NCBI RefSeq assembly: GCF_000330725.2
Contig: NZ_AMZY02000016.1
Coordinates: 1 to 64,000, forward strand
Length of the DNA: 64,000 nucleotides
Reading direction: 5' to 3'
Source of the DNA: Mariniradius saccharolyticus AK6
Lineage (GTDB): Bacteria > Bacteroidota > Bacteroidia > Cytophagales > Cyclobacteriaceae
Shown: positions 19,022 through 27,167 of the stretch, piece after piece
How the letters are laid out: each line of letters begins with the position of its first letter
Position numbering within the stretch: position 1 is the stretch's first letter
The notes under the pieces: model-generated
What the model was told of the DNA's origin: nothing
Databases searched by the model: none
What the model saw: the letters and a program-made list of their open reading frames with translations, nothing else
Translations under genes and position numbers: made by a program

Positions 19022-21514
19022 CTATAGTTTTTCTATCCTGACGTTATCAATCAGAACCGCACCGGCACCACCTCCGCCAGTAGCAAAGTTGAAGTCAATG
19101 ATGAAAAGCTTACCAGCGGGATCAATAGCATCTACCTCTTGGGAAATGGTCGTGAAGTTTGAAGTGCTGATTGATCCTTGTGTATCAAATGTGTTGGTTG
19201 TGATAACTCCGCCTCCAGGATTTGGAGTTTGAGTCTGCATGTGTAGTGCCGAAGCCACGATCGGGGTCACCACTTTGGCGTCATACTTTATCCTGATTTT
19301 GGTATTCCCCTTGTAATCGACATTGTCGTTGGTGTACCTGAAAATAAACGCGCCTGCCGCTGGATCTGTCAGGGTGAGCAGAATTGCTCCTGATCCGCCA
19401 ACTCCACCGTCTGCGCTGTGCGTTACGGTTGCTTTCGTGTTATCTGCAGCATTGGCAAGCCTTGCCCATTTGTCAAGTGAAGTGGCGTTGTTAAAATCCT
19501 CCAAGAAAAATGCTTCTCCTGTTCCGCCCGGGCCTCCACCTTCAAACCTGATGTCATCGAAATAATAGGTTTCGGTCGATGAAGTCAATCCGCCATCTGA
19601 ACCATCAGGATTGTCTGGTTTGATTACCAATTGATTCAAACCGGTGTTGCTTCCTGGGATATCCGTAAACTTCACCTCAACCTCAACCCAAGTATTGGCT
19701 TGGGCAATGGTTCTAAACTGTGGAGGAGGATTTCCAGATCCTGGAGGTTGTGGTTCGCTGTTCAATTCGAATCTCATCACCACGTTGGCCTTTGATGAAT
19801 AGACTTTCAATTTTAAAGTCTGGGTAGCATCAAATTTGTCAGGAAATGCATTTTGAAAGCCAGCCCATCTATTGGTACCTGTAGCCTTGACAACTTTGAG
19901 CACATTGTTTGAAGTGTTGATTCCTGTCTTGGATGGATTCTCGGCAAGCTGTGTTGTGATGCTTCCATCATTATTGAAAGTGCTGATGAACGACTCACAG
20001 GATTCGAAAGTAACCGGGAACGCTGTAGCTGCAACTGGTGTACCGGAGCAGCCGCCAGTTCCGCCACTACCACCATCGCTCTTCTGCGTGATATCGTCGA
20101 CGTAGAACGCACCAGCGGTATTTCCTGGACCATCAACGAATATGACCATCGTGCTGTAGGATGCAGATGCAGCGCTAAAATTGAATGTCAGGTCTTGCCA
20201 TCCCGTGGTGGTTGCCGTTGCCACTGTCTCTACCGGGTCTGCCGTGCCGTTTTCGAATTTCAATAATACCGGTACGTTTGCCTTAGATGAGTTGAATCTC
20301 ATCGTGATTACTTTATCCGTAGCGAAGTTAACCGCAGTTCCCATCGCAAATGCAACACCTTCCCATTGTGCACCTGAGTTTGTGATTTTCCCGGCCTTGT
20401 TTGAAGCGTTCGCCGGATCGGCGGCCACTTCAAAGGCTGCACCATTGAACACCGAGAATACTTCCTTACCGTCTTCAAAATTGAATGGAAGTTTAGAAGT
20501 GTTTGATTCAAGCAGTTCGAGAGAGACGTTATCCAAGACCACAACGCCTACATCTGCTCCAAGGTCAAATATTACGCGGCTGTTGTCGCTATCAAAATTG
20601 GCAACAAATTCAGCAGTGAATCTTTGGACAGTTTGGGTAATGGTGAATTCCTGCGTCACATTCGTCCAAGGTGCTTCGTTCAAACCAATGCCAGCAATTA
20701 TTTTTCGGCCTGCGGCTTTATCTGTAGATGAGTTGAATGAGAGCCTGTATTTGTTTCCATTTCTCAGTGGAAGCACTTGGCTTACGTTTACATCAAATGG
20801 ATTTCCAGCGACGGTGACGTTGGAGAATGAGAACTTGTTTCCACCATCTTCCCTCACATCTAGACCATTGCCTATCCAACCTGTAGCACCCGCTTGGAAA
20901 TCACCGTTTGTCAGCAAGCCGTCGTCGAACGTTACTTTTACAGTTCTCTTTACCTCTGTGGCGGCATTTCCGGCCGCATCGCTCACATTGTATGCAAGTA
21001 CATATTCGCCGGGGTTCATTTTATTGACTGTTCCGGTCACTACAATGTTTGCAGTGATGTCACCGTCTACGTTGTCGTTTGCGGTAGCACCGGGGTCGGT
21101 GAAATCCTCACCGATTTCAATCTCTATGCTCGCAGGTCCCAAGAGCGTGATTACCGGAGCTTCGTCGTCGGTAATGATCACTTTCAATTCAATGGAGATA
21201 GTCTCTTTGGCTTCGGTTGATCCCCCCAAATTGGTGGCGACAAGCGAAACTGTGTAATCCCCATCTTCCATGTAGGTTTTTACTGGATCTTTCAATGTCG
21301 AAAAAGTACCGTCTCCAAAATCCCATTGGTAGGAATCGGCATTTTTTGAAGTATTCGTAAAGGTTACGACACCTCCCGTATCAGCATCAATTGAATAGGT
21401 GAAACTGGCGGTAGGTTTTGGAATCGTTTCCTCTTCCTTACACCCCCAGAAGACCGCAACCGCAGCAAGCGATAAGGCCCCCAAAAGCTGAGTAATTCTG
21501 AATTTATTGAACAT
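19022..21514 (-). CDS. Surface lipoprotein: PKD, DUF5011-like and carbohydrate-binding modules
   Basis: The 830-residue protein has a lipoprotein signal ending FWGCKEEETIP. The run of acidic residues after the cysteine matches the Bacteroidota surface-export signal. Next are a PKD domain (SYQWDFGDGTFS), a DUF5011/HYR-like Ig domain (APVITLLGPASIE... GEYVLAYNVSDAAGN), and three or more beta-sandwich modules of the CBM4/9 type, each with an FxVDDI- or DNVxxE-like ending (YVDDITQ, YFDDIRFE, LIDNVRIEKL). No catalytic motif is seen. It most likely captures glucan on the cell surface for the neighbouring GH16. The ATG at 21514 gives the compact signal peptide; the upstream frame to 21544 overlaps the GH16 end. 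Confidence 0.8.
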   Translation of the reverse strand: MFNKFRITQLLGALSLAAVAVFWGCKEEETIPKPTASFTYSIDADTGGVVTFTNTSKNADSYQWDFGDGTFSTLKDPVKTYMEDGDYTVSLVATNLGGSTEAKETISIELKVIITDDEAPVITLLGPASIEIEIGEDFTDPGATANDNVDGDITANIVVTGTVNKMNPGEYVLAYNVSDAAGNAATEVKRTVKVTFDDGLLTNGDFQAGATGWIGNGLDVREDGGNKFSFSNVTVAGNPFDVNVSQVLPLRNGNKYRLSFNSSTDKAAGRKIIAGIGLNEAPWTNVTQEFTITQTVQRFTAEFVANFDSDNSRVIFDLGADVGVVVLDNVSLELLESNTSKLPFNFEDGKEVFSVFNGAAFEVAADPANASNKAGKITNSGAQWEGVAFAMGTAVNFATDKVITMRFNSSKANVPVLLKFENGTADPVETVATATTTGWQDLTFNFSAASASYSTMVIFVDGPGNTAGAFYVDDITQKSDGGSGGTGGCSGTPVAATAFPVTFESCESFISTFNNDGSITTQLAENPSKTGINTSNNVLKVVKATGTNRWAGFQNAFPDKFDATQTLKLKVYSSKANVVMRFELNSEPQPPGSGNPPPQFRTIAQANTWVEVEVKFTDIPGSNTGLNQLVIKPDNPDGSDGGLTSSTETYYFDDIRFEGGGPGGTGEAFFLEDFNNATSLDKWARLANAADNTKATVTHSADGGVGGSGAILLTLTDPAAGAFIFRYTNDNVDYKGNTKIRIKYDAKVVTPIVASALHMQTQTPNPGGGVITTNTFDTQGSISTSNFTTISQEVDAIDPAGKLFIIDFNFATGGGGAGAVLIDNVRIEKL

Positions 21515-21540
21515 ATTATTTTGGTTTATTTGTACTAAAA

Positions 21541-22374
21541 TCACTGGTAAACTCTTACATAATCGACTATCATCGTTTGCGGAAATCTCGAATTCGCAGA
21601 GGGTGCTCCAACGAAATTTCCTCCTATGGCGACGTTGAGCAGGATGAAAAATGGCTTGTCAAAGACCCATTCAGCATTTGTGGGCAGACTTTCTGGGGTT
21701 ATCCGTTGATAAAGCCTGTTGTCGACGAAAAAGTCGATGTTGTCCGGACCCCATTCCACGGCAAAAACATGGTATTCTGTATCGAATCTGGAATCAACCA
21801 GCTCAAAAGACTCTGTTATCGCATTTCCGCCCGAATATCCTGGGCCATGAATCGATCCATGTACCACCCGTGGCTGCTGTCCTCGAAGCTCCATGATATC
21901 GATTTCTCCTGTCTGGGGCCATCCTACCTGATCGATATCCGCGCCGAGCATCCAAAATGCCGGCCACAATCCTTGGCTAAATGGGGTCTTCAATCGCGCT
22001 TCGATCCGACCATACCTGAACTCTTTTAGTCCTTTTGTTTTGATACGGGCAGAGGTATAGCCGCTTCCCTGGAAATTCTCTTTGATGGCAGTAATCACCA
22101 AGTTGCCGCGACCATCCAAAGAGATATTCTGCGGACGATTGGTGTAATACTGGAGTTCATTGTTGCCCCATCCGCCGGAGCCGGTGCCGATGTCATAAGC
22201 CCAGAAGTCTGGGTTTGGCGCATCTCCCGTTGTGCCATCAAATTCATCAGACCACACCAAGGTCTTGTAAACACTTCCGGGAGTTTCTTCGCCATTGTCA
22301 CAGCCGAAAAACAGTATCCCCACCAATATTGGCATCAATAAGGGATAGCATAATTTATGTATGTTGATCTTCAT
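21541..22374 (-). CDS. GH16 endo-beta-1,3-glucanase (laminarinase-type) lipoprotein
   Basis: The 277-residue protein has a lipoprotein signal ending FFGCDNGEET and a single GH16 jelly-roll domain. The catalytic ExDxxE motif is intact as GEIDIMELRG, with the nucleophile first and the acid/base last. The upstream WPAFWMLG and the downstream VHGSIHGPGYSGG are typical of the laminarinase subgroup. Acidic residues after the cysteine suggest surface display. It would cleave long beta-1,3-glucan chains outside the cell. The ATG at 22374 is preferred over in-frame codons up to 22407, because it starts the signal peptide cleanly. Neighbouring genes on both sides encode lipoproteins for the same task. 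Confidence 0.92.
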   Translation of the reverse strand: MKINIHKLCYPLLMPILVGILFFGCDNGEETPGSVYKTLVWSDEFDGTTGDAPNPDFWAYDIGTGSGGWGNNELQYYTNRPQNISLDGRGNLVITAIKENFQGSGYTSARIKTKGLKEFRYGRIEARLKTPFSQGLWPAFWMLGADIDQVGWPQTGEIDIMELRGQQPRVVHGSIHGPGYSGGNAITESFELVDSRFDTEYHVFAVEWGPDNIDFFVDNRLYQRITPESLPTNAEWVFDKPFFILLNVAIGGNFVGAPSANSRFPQTMIVDYVRVYQ

Positions 22375-22403
22375 CTTTCTCAATTTTAATTTTTTGTACT
22401 GGA

Positions 22404-23807
22404 TCATCTGTAGAAATAGACATTGTCCACATAGATGTTGGAAATGGTTCCATCTGACACGAAGAATATCAGGTCGACGTCATTCGGCACCCCCAAGCCT
22501 GCAAAATCACTGATCGGAATGTCATAACTGACCCAATTATCCCTTACCAAAGGCTTGTAACTAACCAGGTTTACAGATCCCGATGTCTCGTTTGGCCCGT
22601 TGTTGTTAATAATCACGACCCTTAAAAAATCTCCTGGATTGAGCGCTTCCCTTACATTAACATCCAAATGCAAATGGGTCATGGCGGAAGCGTTGACATC
22701 AGGCGACTGAAACATGTTAATACTCACAAAATTCAGCTGTGTGTAGCTTAGGATGTTTTCGCCTGCGATATTGATTGCGCCTCCCTGTGTAGTCTGGAAT
22801 TGGAAGAATCCGTTGAAATTATCCACTTGGACGTTTTGGTATGCATCGCTGAAGATGGAGACTACGTTGGCGGGATTTCTCGCTGGCGGGGTAGGGGCGG
22901 AATTGAATTGTCCGGCAGAGTTCACCGTCAATGACCCCAAGGCATTCATGGGGTTACTGCCTCCTCCGACAGTTCCCGTGACTGTCGTAGTGCCGGCGCT
23001 GAGGACAGAAATCTGCCCGAGATTGTTTACCGTAGCTACGCTCGGATTTGAAGAGCGGAAATTGAAATAGGCCGGAGCTGCATTCACAGATACATCCAAA
23101 CCATCCACGTTGAAGACAACGTTGGTCCCCGTGACGGGGATGGTGACTCCATTGAATGATGAAGTCGTTGGGTTTTCCCCATTGAAGATCCTGGGTAGCG
23201 GTTGGGCAACTTTTCCAAGTTTTTCAAACCTCAGCTCATCGATCCAAAAAGTATACCCGACTTCTTGACCGACGGGGCCGATTCCTCCTGCGGCAAATTG
23301 AAACACACCCCGCTCCTCCAAAAGTTTGGAGGGATCAGGAATTGGGATAATGAATTTCTTCCATTGGGTGGTGAAATCCACGTTTGTCATGTACGCGCGG
23401 TATGTATCACCCAGAAAATCCTGCCCAAATCCTATTTCTGCAATCGTTGCAGCCTGACTCGCCTTGGCATAAAAGGTCAGTGCATTGAAGTCTTGCAAGT
23501 CCCTGCCAGCGCCGTCAATTCTGAATATGGCACCCGCGAAATTTCCCCCCGGATCATCCGCATTTGGAACGTCGATTCTGATAGAAGATATTCCTTTGTA
23601 GGCGACGCGGTTATCCACGGAGAAAACATCGGGTTTTGCGCCTGCATAAGGAAAGTAAAAATCACTCCCTAAACCAATGAAGGTATCAGTGAATATTTCA
23701 GGGTTTCTGCTGAATCTGGCCCTTGGAAGGTCCTCTACCTCCTCTCTCGTGCATCCTAAAAACGCAAACACAAGAAGTGTAAATAATGTATATCTAAAGT
23801 TTTTCAT
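22404..23807 (-). CDS. Surface glycan-binding-type lipoprotein with BIG2 domain
   Basis: The 467-residue protein has a lipoprotein signal ending FLGCTREEVEDLP, with acidic residues right after the cysteine. A galactose-binding-like module occupies about residues 40-200. It is followed by a bacterial Ig (BIG2) domain with SSNPSVATVNNLGQISVLSAGTT-like spacing near residues 250-290, and a second beta-sandwich module ending NIYVDNVYFYR. No catalytic residues are evident. By position between the GH-barrel protein and GH16 it is probably a glucan-binding surface protein, in the role played by SusE/SGBP-B elsewhere. The ATG at 23807 is chosen because it gives a normal signal peptide. Confidence 0.75.
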   Translation of the reverse strand: MKNFRYTLFTLLVFAFLGCTREEVEDLPRARFSRNPEIFTDTFIGLGSDFYFPYAGAKPDVFSVDNRVAYKGISSIRIDVPNADDPGGNFAGAIFRIDGAGRDLQDFNALTFYAKASQAATIAEIGFGQDFLGDTYRAYMTNVDFTTQWKKFIIPIPDPSKLLEERGVFQFAAGGIGPVGQEVGYTFWIDELRFEKLGKVAQPLPRIFNGENPTTSSFNGVTIPVTGTNVVFNVDGLDVSVNAAPAYFNFRSSNPSVATVNNLGQISVLSAGTTTVTGTVGGGSNPMNALGSLTVNSAGQFNSAPTPPARNPANVVSIFSDAYQNVQVDNFNGFFQFQTTQGGAINIAGENILSYTQLNFVSINMFQSPDVNASAMTHLHLDVNVREALNPGDFLRVVIINNNGPNETSGSVNLVSYKPLVRDNWVSYDIPISDFAGLGVPNDVDLIFFVSDGTISNIYVDNVYFYR

Positions 23808-23837
23808 AATCGTTGTATTCATCCTTTTTAGCATAAT

Positions 23838-26800
23838 CTACTTCCCAACGTTGATATGTATATAAGTTCTGAATTCCCATTCGTTGCCATTTGGATAACC
23901 GATGGCTTTGGGGTCTGGAACCACGTTGCCGCTGATATCAACCGTTTGTGCTGGATTGTAACGGGGCGAGTATTGATCCAAAGAACGCCAAGTGAAGCGC
24001 ATCCCCATGGTTGTATTTGGTAGGATGTACCATTCTTGTTTGCCCACGGATGTGGAGATATCTGCCATTAGTTGCAGTGGGAACGTTAGGTTAAAGTCCC
24101 TGTGGAAGTCAAAAGGTCCCCAATCATTGAATTTGACATGGGAGGAGACTTTGATTGTCTTGTAGATCATTCTGACATCCCCGCCGAAGCGTTCCACCGT
24201 TCTCGGGTCAGGACCATTGGCTTGGCCATTTCCACCATACAGGTTGACTATAAAGCCGAGCCTCGGATTCACTTTGGAGACAATGCGGCTCCTTACTTCC
24301 CAAAGGTCCAAAGCAGGTGGCGCACCGTCTGCGGCCACGGGTGTACGTCCGGTTCCAGGGAAAATGATTGCCGCATCCATCACAGTAGGCAAGTGGCGAT
24401 AGACGAATCCTAAATTAGCCGCGAGCGTAGCATCCTCAGCGCGGTCATTATCCCACTCGTACATGAAAGTCCCCGGCGTAGGATCAAATGACAAAAGAAG
24501 TTCACCACCAATGGTTTCTCTGTTGGATCTCACTACGAATGGATCGTCCAAGATATTCCTTGGGCGTGCGGGACCACCAATTTCCTTGGATATAGGATCG
24601 ACCAGCGGTTTTTGCCACATAAAGTTGGGTGCTACCTGCCATTTGCCCATCGTATAGGTCAAACCGGTCAATAAAAGGTTTTTATTGCCGCTTCCGCTGT
24701 CTTTGAGCTGCCAGCCGGTGAATGTGGTTGTATAGTCACCGCCTCCATTAGCTACCAATCCTTGGGCGGCTGCTTGTGCATACCAGTTAATCCTTCCGGC
24801 GGCATAGGTGAGTTTGACCTTTCCTCCCCATGTATCGGCCATATTGATTTGGTCGATATATGTTTGGTAATTCCCTTCCGAACCGCGGACGACTTGGAAT
24901 TCACGACCCACGAGTGGTTGTCCACCCCAAATACCTCCTGCTTGAAGTGTCAGGTTTTCAAAGAGCTTTGTTTCTGTTTGAAGGGTCACCCGACGGGTTC
25001 TAGGTTGTGGAATTGCGATGGAGCTTATCGCTTGGCCTGGGTCATCCAAGTCCTCGTGGAAAATACCTATAACGGTTGATTTGCCAAGTTTGCGCTGGTA
25101 TTTGACCAAGACGGCTGGGTTGGCACCCCACCAAAGCTCACGGCCAAAAGCAACCTTCACGCCTTTTAGGGCCTTTTTTCCCGTGATCTCTACGCCCGAT
25201 GGCGCAAGCGCATTATAGATATCTATGTTTGGGCCGTAATTTGCCTCAGGATAAAGTCCGAAAAAGTCCCCTTCATATTCCCAATGGTAGTGGCCTGTTC
25301 GATAAAAACCCTTCAGGTCAAATATCTTATGATTCCAAGTGTACTCGGCCTGGTAGATTGCCACTCTGTTGAGTGACTCCAATACCTGGGTACCCGCTTG
25401 GGTCTGGATATTGAGAGGTCGCCCCCTGTTTTCGTAGAAAATTTCATCGATTGGATTCAATGCCACGTTACCGAGAACGTTCATGACGACGTTTGCGCGG
25501 ACATTGGAGGTGGGGTTTGCTTCTACTCCCACAAAAAAGGATTGAAGGTGGTCAAAGCCCTGCTGGTTTGGGAAAGTAACGTTGTCCGGATCGGGAGATT
25601 TTGGGGTAGTAGTCAGGTAACCTCCTGTATTGAAAGTCGTAAATTCAGCGCGCAATTGACTGACCGATAGTAGCTTGGATTGCTCGCCAGCCAGCGCAGC
25701 TTGATCGCTACGGGCCCTCATGGCTGCATCGATCACCTGAATCGATGCAAAATGGGTTGCTACGTTTTCCGCAGTCATTCCCGGTAAATATGGATTCAAG
25801 TTGTGAGCTTCCTTCAGTGCGTAGTAGGCAGCTCGCGGATAAAGGGTGTAAAGACCGCGGGGACTTGTCGGGCCTTTGGCGCAGATTCCAAACCATTCTT
25901 CGTTCATGTTATTCTCACCCTGTACAAAGTCGTGAAAATAACCACCATTCGACCAAGAAGCTTCCGTATTGTGCACGTCTAGGTCAGTGGTTTGACCTGT
26001 TTTCCACCATCCGTCGCTGAACTGAAAAGTAAAGCCACCCAATGAATTCCCGGCTTTTCCAAGACCTGCAGCGTTTTCATAGATTTCCTTCCAGTTGCCA
26101 ACCATAAAAAACGCTTGGGACTCTTGGTCTTCCCGGTTTTCGACAGCATTAAAGGCATCTGCGCCGAATTCGGTGAACAAAATTGGCTTGTTCAGTTCTC
26201 GGCGTACTCGCTCGAATGCGTCACCGAAAGACACGCCTCGGTACATATTGGTCCCGAATATGTCAACATCCTTACACTCTTCTTTGATGATTTCGAGAAA
26301 AAGCAAATCGCCGTTACAGATTGCGATGGGGCGACTTGAGTCAATGCTTTTCATCGCCAAGGTCGCTTCATTGAACAACTTGTACATGGCAGTTGCCCTG
26401 ACCGTGGACTTTCTGTCTTCAACAGGTATGTCCTCGGTTTCGGCACCTTCCCAAAACAAGCCGTAGTTGTTTTCGTTGCCGAGAAGGAAGAGTAGGAGAC
26501 CCGGAGTGTCGCGATACTCGCTTACCATTTGTGTCACTTCCGCCAACAGTAACTTCCTGACGCGTGGGTCCGCGTACTCTGTGTTGGCAACCCAAGTACC
26601 GTCAAGGGTCAATCCGTATCGCCCGAAGGAGTGGTTGAGCATGGTGTAGATCCCATACTTCTCATATATATATGTGATCCATTTCGCCGGAACGCCGGTG
26701 TATTGCCTGACCGCATTCACGCCCATGTTTTTCAACATCGGCATTTCTGCATCCAGGGCAGCCATGATGATGTCATCCGGCTGTTTCCATAGGCTGTAGT

Positions 26801-26978
26801 TGAAATTGGTGCCAATCGGAAAATAATCCCAGTTCATTCCGTTGACCATGAAATCCTTCCCATTAACCTGGAGCTTCATCCCGCTGTCATCTTGGACAAC
26901 AGTCACCTGGGAAGATTGTGCGTAACCGCTCACCCTAAAAAATAGTAGCGTAAGCGCCAAAAGGTAAATATGTTTCAT
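23838..26978 (-). CDS. Clan GH-A glycosidase fused to a porin-like beta-barrel
   Basis: The 1046-residue protein has a cleavable signal peptide ending GYAQ. Residues about 25-410 form a TIM-barrel glycosidase of the GH2/GH5 type, with acid/base Glu169 in LLGNENNYG and nucleophile Glu270 in ILFTEFGADAF. From about residue 440 to the end the sequence becomes long alternating polar/aromatic strands with turns, typical of an outer-membrane barrel; examples are FKVSSHVKFNDWG-like and MGMRFTWRSLDQYSPRY segments. It therefore looks like an enzyme joined to an outer-membrane pore. It is first in the minus-strand operon and divergent from the regulator. No SusC/SusD genes are nearby, so the barrel may serve uptake. 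The barrel reading is inference; the GH assignment is firm at clan level only. Confidence 0.7.
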   Translation of the reverse strand: MKHIYLLALTLLFFRVSGYAQSSQVTVVQDDSGMKLQVNGKDFMVNGMNWDYFPIGTNFNYSLWKQPDDIIMAALDAEMPMLKNMGVNAVRQYTGVPAKWITYIYEKYGIYTMLNHSFGRYGLTLDGTWVANTEYADPRVRKLLLAEVTQMVSEYRDTPGLLLFLLGNENNYGLFWEGAETEDIPVEDRKSTVRATAMYKLFNEATLAMKSIDSSRPIAICNGDLLFLEIIKEECKDVDIFGTNMYRGVSFGDAFERVRRELNKPILFTEFGADAFNAVENREDQESQAFFMVGNWKEIYENAAGLGKAGNSLGGFTFQFSDGWWKTGQTTDLDVHNTEASWSNGGYFHDFVQGENNMNEEWFGICAKGPTSPRGLYTLYPRAAYYALKEAHNLNPYLPGMTAENVATHFASIQVIDAAMRARSDQAALAGEQSKLLSVSQLRAEFTTFNTGGYLTTTPKSPDPDNVTFPNQQGFDHLQSFFVGVEANPTSNVRANVVMNVLGNVALNPIDEIFYENRGRPLNIQTQAGTQVLESLNRVAIYQAEYTWNHKIFDLKGFYRTGHYHWEYEGDFFGLYPEANYGPNIDIYNALAPSGVEITGKKALKGVKVAFGRELWWGANPAVLVKYQRKLGKSTVIGIFHEDLDDPGQAISSIAIPQPRTRRVTLQTETKLFENLTLQAGGIWGGQPLVGREFQVVRGSEGNYQTYIDQINMADTWGGKVKLTYAAGRINWYAQAAAQGLVANGGGDYTTTFTGWQLKDSGSGNKNLLLTGLTYTMGKWQVAPNFMWQKPLVDPISKEIGGPARPRNILDDPFVVRSNRETIGGELLLSFDPTPGTFMYEWDNDRAEDATLAANLGFVYRHLPTVMDAAIIFPGTGRTPVAADGAPPALDLWEVRSRIVSKVNPRLGFIVNLYGGNGQANGPDPRTVERFGGDVRMIYKTIKVSSHVKFNDWGPFDFHRDFNLTFPLQLMADISTSVGKQEWYILPNTTMGMRFTWRSLDQYSPRYNPAQTVDISGNVVPDPKAIGYPNGNEWEFRTYIHINVGK

Positions 26979-27013
26979 AGTTATTTTGGTGTTAATCGTA
27001 ACCGATCCGAAGC

Positions 27014-27032
27014 ACCGCGTGGTAGGCGCGGT
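27014..27032. promoter_or_regulatory. Inverted repeat in the divergent glucan-locus promoter region
   Basis: ACCGCG and CGCGGT, spaced by 7 bases, lie 36 bases before the start of the GH-barrel gene and about 135 bases before the regulator gene. It is a GC-rich dyad in an otherwise A/T-rich spacer, so it is a candidate binding site for the adjacent LuxR-type regulator. No second copy was found. Confidence 0.3.
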
Positions 27033-27167
27033 TTCCGAAATCGATTGTAATTACCCAATTCAACCTGAAAAAAAGAAAAAAAAGACTACGTCAATTCTTT
27101 CTCATTACTACTACAAAACTTTAAAATTGCGCAGTGCAATCGATTTTTCTGAATACATTTGCCAGAT

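Noticed and set aside
20181-21257. A 358-residue frame opposite the PKD/binding-module gene
   Set aside because: It is a shadow of a well-supported lipoprotein on the other strand, Ser/Thr/Val-rich because of codon complementarity, with no domain.
9087-27000. SusC/SusD pair expected in a polysaccharide locus
   Set aside because: No TonB box, plug domain or SusD-like helical lipoprotein was found; the two large lipoproteins are beta-rich binding proteins.
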